From contig JAHKBC010000046.1 of assembly GCA_018825725.1 (NCBI GenBank), positions 1 through 10,401 on the forward strand: DNA of 10,401 bases, read 5' to 3'. Source of the stretch: Candidatus Omnitrophota bacterium (lineage in GTDB: Bacteria > Omnitrophota > Gorgyraeia > Gygaellales > Profunditerraquicolaceae). Positions 6,764 through 10,401 of this stretch are shown here, piece after piece. A program made the position numbers and the translations under genes. Position 1 is the first letter of the stretch, and each line of letters starts with the position of its first letter. A model generated the notes under the pieces. It saw nothing but the letters and a program-made list of their open reading frames with translations. It made no database searches and had not been told where the DNA came from.

Positions 6764-6967
6764 TTAGCTTCCTTTCTTTTTCTTCTCTTTAACCTTTATC
6801 TCCAAAACCTTTTTTCCATTATAATACCCGCAGGATGCGCAGGCGCGATGTTGTAATTTTGTTTTCTTACACTGAGGGCATTCCATTAAGTTCTTACCCT
6901 TTATCTTCCAGTGGGTGCGCCTTCTTCTCCCGCGCGCCTTAGAATGTCGTTTCTTTGGTAGAGGCAT
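6764..6967 (-). CDS. rpmF: 50S ribosomal protein L32
   Basis: L32 is a small zinc-binding protein of the large ribosomal subunit. The 67-residue protein has the basic N-terminus PLPKKRHSKARGRRRRTHW and a four-cysteine zinc ribbon, CPQC (30-33) with CASC (43-46) followed by GYYNGKKV. The lysine-rich C-terminus (KVKEKKKKGS) is slightly longer than in many relatives. A good ribosome binding site, AAAGGAG (6979-6973), sits directly after the DUF177 stop, five nt before ATG. Keeping all four cysteines marks it as the zinc-dependent form. It ends with TAA. Confidence 0.96.
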   Translation of the reverse strand: MPLPKKRHSKARGRRRRTHWKIKGKNLMECPQCKKTKLQHRACASCGYYNGKKVLEIKVKEKKKKGS

Positions 6968-6979
6968 AGGTGCTCCTTT

Positions 6980-7389
6980 CTATTTTCTGCAAATACAGGC
7001 TTGTTGACTCAGATCTTTACCGCAACCGGCACAAAACCCTTTACAGCTACTGCTACAAAGCTTTTTTAAAGGATACTCCAGAATAACTTCTTCCCTTAAA
7101 CGAGGCGCCAGATCCAGGCAATAATCGGTACTAGCTACCTGATAATCCAGATTAAAGTTTTTCTTTAGCGGCAAAAAAAATATCCCAGGCATCGGTCACA
7201 AACTGCCTGCAGGTTTCCGGCCAAAAAAATATTGGCATGGATATTGTCATCAATCCTAAAAACCTCTGCTTTAATCTTGAGTTAGCCATTAACCATAACC
7301 CCGTCTACCTCTAAATCCAGGCCCACAGGGTCAAGTTCCTCCTCAATACTCAGCCCTTCAGGAGGTATATTACTTATATTTAACTTCAT
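6980..7389 (-). pseudogene. yceD: DUF177 (YceD family) gene broken by a nonsense codon and a frameshift
   Basis: YceD/DUF177 proteins are encoded next to rpmF in most bacteria and are linked to 23S rRNA maturation. From ATG 7389, which overlaps coaD by 20 nt, the reading frame gives MKLNISNIPPEGLSIEEELD and on through VDGVMVNG, then TAA at 7284-7282 (codon 36). The same frame continues to AVCDRCLGYFF. At eight T (7180-7173) the frame must shift by one base to continue as LPLKKNFNLDYQ to the end at 6980. One extra T would restore it. The rebuilt protein has 136 residues, with the family cysteines Cys64, Cys67 (CDRCL) and the C-terminal set CSSSCKGFCAGCG plus CIC (112-134). A shorter frame starting at ATG 7192 exists but has no ribosome binding site and starts in the middle of the domain. 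Pseudogene or assembly error are the likely readings. Confidence 0.85.
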
Positions 7390-7879
7390 TTAATCGCTTA
7401 CGTAACGCCTTCATAACATGTAAAGGAAGAAAACACGATAAATCCGCGCCCAAGGATGCTGCCTCCTTTAATAAGCGCGAAGAAATATAGCTATATGATT
7501 CATTAGGCATAAGAAATATAGTTTCAATATCAGAAGCCAATTTCCTATTAGTCAGGGCCATCTGAAATTCATATTCAAAATCAGAAATCATCCTTACGCC
7601 TCGAATCAAAACCTTGGCATTTTTATGACGCGCGTAATCCACAACTAAACCCTTAAAATCATCAATCAGCACTCCGGGCATATCGAGAATTGCTTTCTCA
7701 AGCATCCGCCTTCTCTCCTCAACGCTAAAAATAGGACGCTTATGCAAGTTATGCGCCACAGCTACAATAACCTCGGGGAATATCTCCCTGGCTCTTTTGA
7801 TCAGGTCAATATGTCCGTAAGTAACCGGATCAAAACTACCCGCATAAATAGCCCTTTTAAAATCAACCTTATTGCTCAT
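7370..7879 (-). CDS. coaD: Phosphopantetheine adenylyltransferase
   Basis: CoaD joins ATP and 4'-phosphopantetheine to form dephospho-CoA, the penultimate step of coenzyme A synthesis. The 169-residue protein has the nucleotidyltransferase motif GSFDPVTYGH (14-23), HNLHKRPIF (43-51), the RGVR segment (93-96) and ISSRLLKE (132-139), all matching bacterial CoaD. The first six residues (MSNKVD) extend slightly beyond the usual start before RAIYAGSFDP. ATG 7879 overlaps the rsmD stop by 11 nt, and the coaD 3' end overlaps the DUF177 start, so the three are probably translated as a coupled unit. rsmD-coaD is a common pair. It ends with TAA. Confidence 0.96.
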   Translation of the reverse strand: MSNKVDFKRAIYAGSFDPVTYGHIDLIKRAREIFPEVIVAVAHNLHKRPIFSVEERRRMLEKAILDMPGVLIDDFKGLVVDYARHKNAKVLIRGVRMISDFEYEFQMALTNRKLASDIETIFLMPNESYSYISSRLLKEAASLGADLSCFLPLHVMKALRKRLNEVKYK

Positions 7880-8456
7880 CTTCCTTTTTCCTATAAAGAG
7901 ATAGCAGGCTGTCGGAATACCTCGCCTGCTTAATTAGATGAATATTGCCTTCCGTTTTGGGCAATACATCCTTTTTGAAATGCTGAATAGCTATTAAACC
8001 ACGGTGTTTTAATATATCATACTGGCTTAGGCTTTGCAAGATTTTTTTTGCCAAAGACCCGCCCTGCATCCCATTCAAGCGTGGATTTTCACCCTTATAA
8101 TATGGAGGATCCATAAAAATGATGTCAAACCTCTGTCCCGAAGCATAAAGTAAGCGTAAAGCATGTTCAGCTTCCTGCGGATAAATTGAACATGCGCTGC
8201 CCTTTAGAGAATCAATATTCTTACGAATGACAGCCAGGCAATCCGGATCGTATTCAACTAAACTCAAATCCTTTGCTCCTCTGGAAATAGCCTCTAAACC
8301 CACTGCCCCTGAACCGGCAAAAAACTCAAGAAAAGACAATCCTTCGATATCACCCAGGATATCAAAAAAAGCCTTACGCAGTATCTCCTCTGTAGGCCTT
8401 ATCCCTTTAGGCGCATAAATTATCCTGCTTTTGTATTTACCGGCTGTAATTCGCAT
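7869..8456 (-). CDS. rsmD: 16S rRNA (guanine(966)-N(2))-methyltransferase
   Basis: RsmD methylates G966 of 16S rRNA using S-adenosylmethionine during small-subunit assembly. The 195-residue protein begins with the family signature RITAGKYKSR (2-11), followed by IRPTEEILRKAFFDIL (19-34), the SAM-binding EFFAGSGAVGLEAISRGA (44-61), the acidic residue in LVEYD (66-70) and catalytic IFMDPPYY (113-120). Relatives have a variant of the RPT segment with Arg-Glu before the LF pair; here it reads LRKAFF. ATG 8456 has AAGGAG (8469-8464) seven nt upstream. It follows a glycosyltransferase remnant and overlaps coaD by 11 nt. It ends with TAA. Confidence 0.93.
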   Translation of the reverse strand: MRITAGKYKSRIIYAPKGIRPTEEILRKAFFDILGDIEGLSFLEFFAGSGAVGLEAISRGAKDLSLVEYDPDCLAVIRKNIDSLKGSACSIYPQEAEHALRLLYASGQRFDIIFMDPPYYKGENPRLNGMQGGSLAKKILQSLSQYDILKHRGLIAIQHFKKDVLPKTEGNIHLIKQARYSDSLLSLYRKKEDEQ

Positions 8457-8474
8457 TTATATACTCCTTAACTT

Positions 8475-8675
8475 CTAACCCGCTCTAAATGGCCCATGAT
8501 CTCCATATACAGAAACCAGGCTTAAGAAATCCTGCGAAACACCGTGTCCTGTAGATTGGAAAAGAGTGTAAAACTCATTCACCCATAAAGAACGCCTGGT
8601 TAAATTATGAATTCTTAAAAGAAAGTCAAAAAATATGATTAGAAGCAGTATTTTATTTTTATGGCTATTGATCAT
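8475..8675 (-). pseudogene. N-terminal remnant of a GT-C type membrane glycosyltransferase
   Basis: The 66-codon frame begins with a few basic residues, one hydrophobic segment (about residues 9-20, ILLLIIFFDFLL) and then RIHNLTRRSLWVNEFYTLFQ. This matches the start of the ArnT/PMT (GT39) superfamily, where the first membrane helix is followed by a catalytic acidic motif, usually SLWxDE. Here the Asp is Asn (WVNE). Full members have about 500 residues or more; this one stops after 66 with an unrelated tail (YGDHGPFRAG). ATG 8675 overlaps the recG stop as ATGA, so it was once a coupled operon gene. In the +1 frame the end of the gap reads MEIMGHLERVRS and stops at TAA fused to the rsmD ribosome binding site, possibly the original C-terminus after an internal deletion; this last point is speculative. 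Confidence 0.6.
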
Positions 8676-10401
8676 GTCACTATCAGTTTTTCGTATCCTG
8701 GAAACCTCTGCAAAAGTTTTTCTTTAAGTAGAATATTCTGCCGTCCGGAAAGATATCTGTCCGTATCCATGAGCCTTACTGCTTCCTCCCTGGCTGCCTT
8801 AAGTAATTGCATCTGAGTCAGAGGATTGGCAATTTTTAGCTCAGCAAGGCCGTGCTGGCGCTTCCCGAAGAATTCTCCCGGTCCCCTTATTTTTAGATCT
8901 TCTTCGGCAATACGAAAACCATCTGTATATTTTACCATAGCCTCCAGCCTCTTGAGGGCTTCCGGCCTCTGGGTATCGGAAATCAGTATACACAATGACT
9001 CTTCTTTACCTCTGCCAATCCTGCCGCGCAGCTGATGCAACTGGCTAAGCCCAAATCTATCCGCATATTCAATCACCATACAGGTTGCGTTCGGTATATC
9101 AATACCTACCTCTAAAACCGTTGTAGAAACCAATAAATCCAATTCTCTGCTTTTAAATCTACGCATTGTATCCTGTTGAGCTTTATCCGTCATTCTTCCG
9201 TGTATTAATCCCAAGCGATACCCCTTGAATTCTTTATTCTTCAACTCTTCGTACATCTTCTTGGCTCCGGAAATATCCAAAGCAAAGGATTCCTCGATAA
9301 CCGGATAAACCACATAAACCTGTTCGCCCTTTTTTAGTTTCTTCTTAATTAAAAAATAAACTTCAGATTTTGCAGTATGGGTAAATAACATAGTCATAGT
9401 AATACCTCTGCCCGGGGGAAGCTCCTTTATAATAGAAACATCTAAGTCGCCGTATATGGTTATAGCCAGAGTCCTCGGTATCGGTGTTGCGGTCATAATC
9501 AATACATCCGGTTTGATACCTTTCGAAGGCAATAGCGCCCTTTGCCCAACTCCGAATTTATGCTGCTCATCAATTACCACTAATCCTAGCTTCTTAAACC
9601 TAACATTTTCTTCTAGTAAAGAATGAGTGCCTATTACCAGGTCGATTTGCCCATTTGCAATTTGAACACAAAGCCTCTTTTTTTCTTTATCTTGTAAGCC
9701 GCCGGATAACAATCCCACCCTTACTCTGCCTAACCCTTGAGGTTTACTTTTAAAAACCGAGTTAATTTTATCATAGTGCTGGCGGGCTAAAATTTCCGTA
9801 GGAACCATAAAAGCTGTCTGAAAACCTCCCTGGACTGCTATTAACCCGGCAATAACTGCCACTACTGTTTTTCCTGAACCAACATCACCCTGGAGTAGTC
9901 GCTGCATAACAAAGGAGCTGGACATGTCGCCCTTAATCTCTAAGATTACTTTCTCCTGCGATCGAGTCAATTGAAATGGCAGATTATTAATGAATTCAGC
10001 GATTAATTTCCCCTCAACGCGATGTCTAATTCCAGGCGTTTCTTTACGCTGCAATTTCCTTAACACGAGAGGAATTTGAAATAGAAAGAACTCTTCAAAA
10101 GAAAGCCTGCGAAAAGCCTCCTTCTGAAACTCAGGGCTTTCAGGAAAATGTATATTAAGCAAGGCCTTGGCTAAATTAAACAGATTGTGCCTGGCGCAAA
10201 GCGAATATACGAGCACGTCTAAAACCTTAGGCAGATACTCATCCAAACTCTGCTTAATCAACCTTCTCAAAAGCCTCTGGCTTAAACCTTGAGGCAGAGA
10301 ATAAATCGGTACAATCCTGCCCATATTCAGTAATTCATCTCTACCTTCAGCTAAAATTTCAAATTCAGGAGATACCATCTGCAATCTTCCGGAATAACGC
10401 T
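8672..10401 (-). CDS. recG: ATP-dependent DNA helicase RecG (5' end outside window)
   Basis: RecG remodels stalled replication forks and branched DNA. The visible 575 or so codons cover the end of the wedge domain (YSGRLQMVSPEFEIL) and both helicase domains. The frame is open to the window edge, and the TTG at 10384 is internal rather than a start. Counting from that TTG codon, motifs are Walker A GDVGSGKT (166-173), PTEILARQH (195-203), the DEQHKFG box (272-278), TATPIPRT (298-305), TTVLEVGIDIPNA (421-433), QLRGRIGRG (451-459) and the RecG-specific EEDLKIRGPGEFFGKRQHGL (494-513). The DEQH box followed by KFG, rather than RFG, is a conservative change. It ends with TGA overlapping the start of the remnant. 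Roughly 120-200 N-terminal residues must lie beyond the window. Confidence 0.96.
   Translation of the reverse strand, partial: RYSGRLQMVSPEFEILAEGRDELLNMGRIVPIYSLPQGLSQRLLRRLIKQSLDEYLPKVLDVLVYSLCARHNLFNLAKALLNIHFPESPEFQKEAFRRLSFEEFFLFQIPLVLRKLQRKETPGIRHRVEGKLIAEFINNLPFQLTRSQEKVILEIKGDMSSSFVMQRLLQGDVGSGKTVVAVIAGLIAVQGGFQTAFMVPTEILARQHYDKINSVFKSKPQGLGRVRVGLLSGGLQDKEKKRLCVQIANGQIDLVIGTHSLLEENVRFKKLGLVVIDEQHKFGVGQRALLPSKGIKPDVLIMTATPIPRTLAITIYGDLDVSIIKELPPGRGITMTMLFTHTAKSEVYFLIKKKLKKGEQVYVVYPVIEESFALDISGAKKMYEELKNKEFKGYRLGLIHGRMTDKAQQDTMRRFKSRELDLLVSTTVLEVGIDIPNATCMVIEYADRFGLSQLHQLRGRIGRGKEESLCILISDTQRPEALKRLEAMVKYTDGFRIAEEDLKIRGPGEFFGKRQHGLAELKIANPLTQMQLLKAAREEAVRLMDTDRYLSGRQNILLKEKLLQRFPGYEKLIVT

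Noticed and set aside
460..6792. Plus-strand open frames of 63-108 codons throughout
   Set aside because: All lie opposite conserved minus-strand genes and show no family motifs of their own.
7173..7180. Programmed -1 frameshift at T8 as normal expression of DUF177
   Set aside because: The frame before the slip already contains a TAA at 7284-7282, so frameshifting alone would not give a full protein.
6980..7192. A separate 70-residue cysteine-rich protein starting at ATG 7192
   Set aside because: It is the C-terminal half of DUF177; the other half lies directly upstream in the neighbouring frame, and the ATG has no ribosome binding site.

Overview
The window is a bacterial housekeeping locus read entirely on the minus strand, so transcription runs from high to low coordinates. 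In that order it holds: recG (5' end outside the window), a truncated membrane glycosyltransferase remnant, rsmD, coaD, a broken DUF177/YceD gene, rpmF, plsX, fabH, fabD, fabG, acpP, fabF (interrupted by a stop codon) and leuC (3' end outside the window). The block yceD-rpmF-plsX-fabH-fabD-fabG-acpP-fabF has the same order as the classical enterobacterial fatty acid cluster. Here it is joined upstream to recG-rsmD-coaD and downstream to a LeuC/aconitase-family gene.

The genes are tightly packed. There is an ATGA overlap between recG and the remnant, 11-nt and 20-nt overlaps around coaD, and a 7-nt overlap between fabH and fabD, which suggests one long transcript for most of the window. The proteins cover type II fatty acid synthesis: acyl-phosphate formation (PlsX), malonyl transfer (FabD), first condensation (FabH), ketoreduction (FabG), the carrier (AcpP) and elongating condensation (FabF). 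Dehydratase and enoyl reductase genes are not in the window. RpmF, RsmD and DUF177 link the cluster to ribosome assembly, and CoaD supplies coenzyme A, the source of the ACP prosthetic group.

I did not find a new multi-gene system. What is unusual is a set of lesions and palindromes laid over a conserved locus. (1) A 70-bp palindromic element lies inside leuC without breaking the frame. (2) fabF has an in-frame amber codon 33 codons before its natural end. (3) The DUF177 gene has both an in-frame ochre codon and a one-base frameshift at a run of eight T. (4) A GT-C type glycosyltransferase survives only as its first ~66 codons between recG and rsmD. (5) Three further palindromes, unrelated in sequence, occupy the gaps after fabF, acpP and fabD, and a terminator-like hairpin lies between acpP and fabF.

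The organism is an uncultured-type bacterium of moderate GC content. Protein families, small palindromic insertions and the GT-C remnant would fit a lineage such as Omnitrophota, but that placement is inference from general resemblance only. TAG is the commonest stop codon here (acpP, fabD, fabH, plsX, DUF177, the remnant, and the natural end of fabF), which argues against a recoded amber codon.
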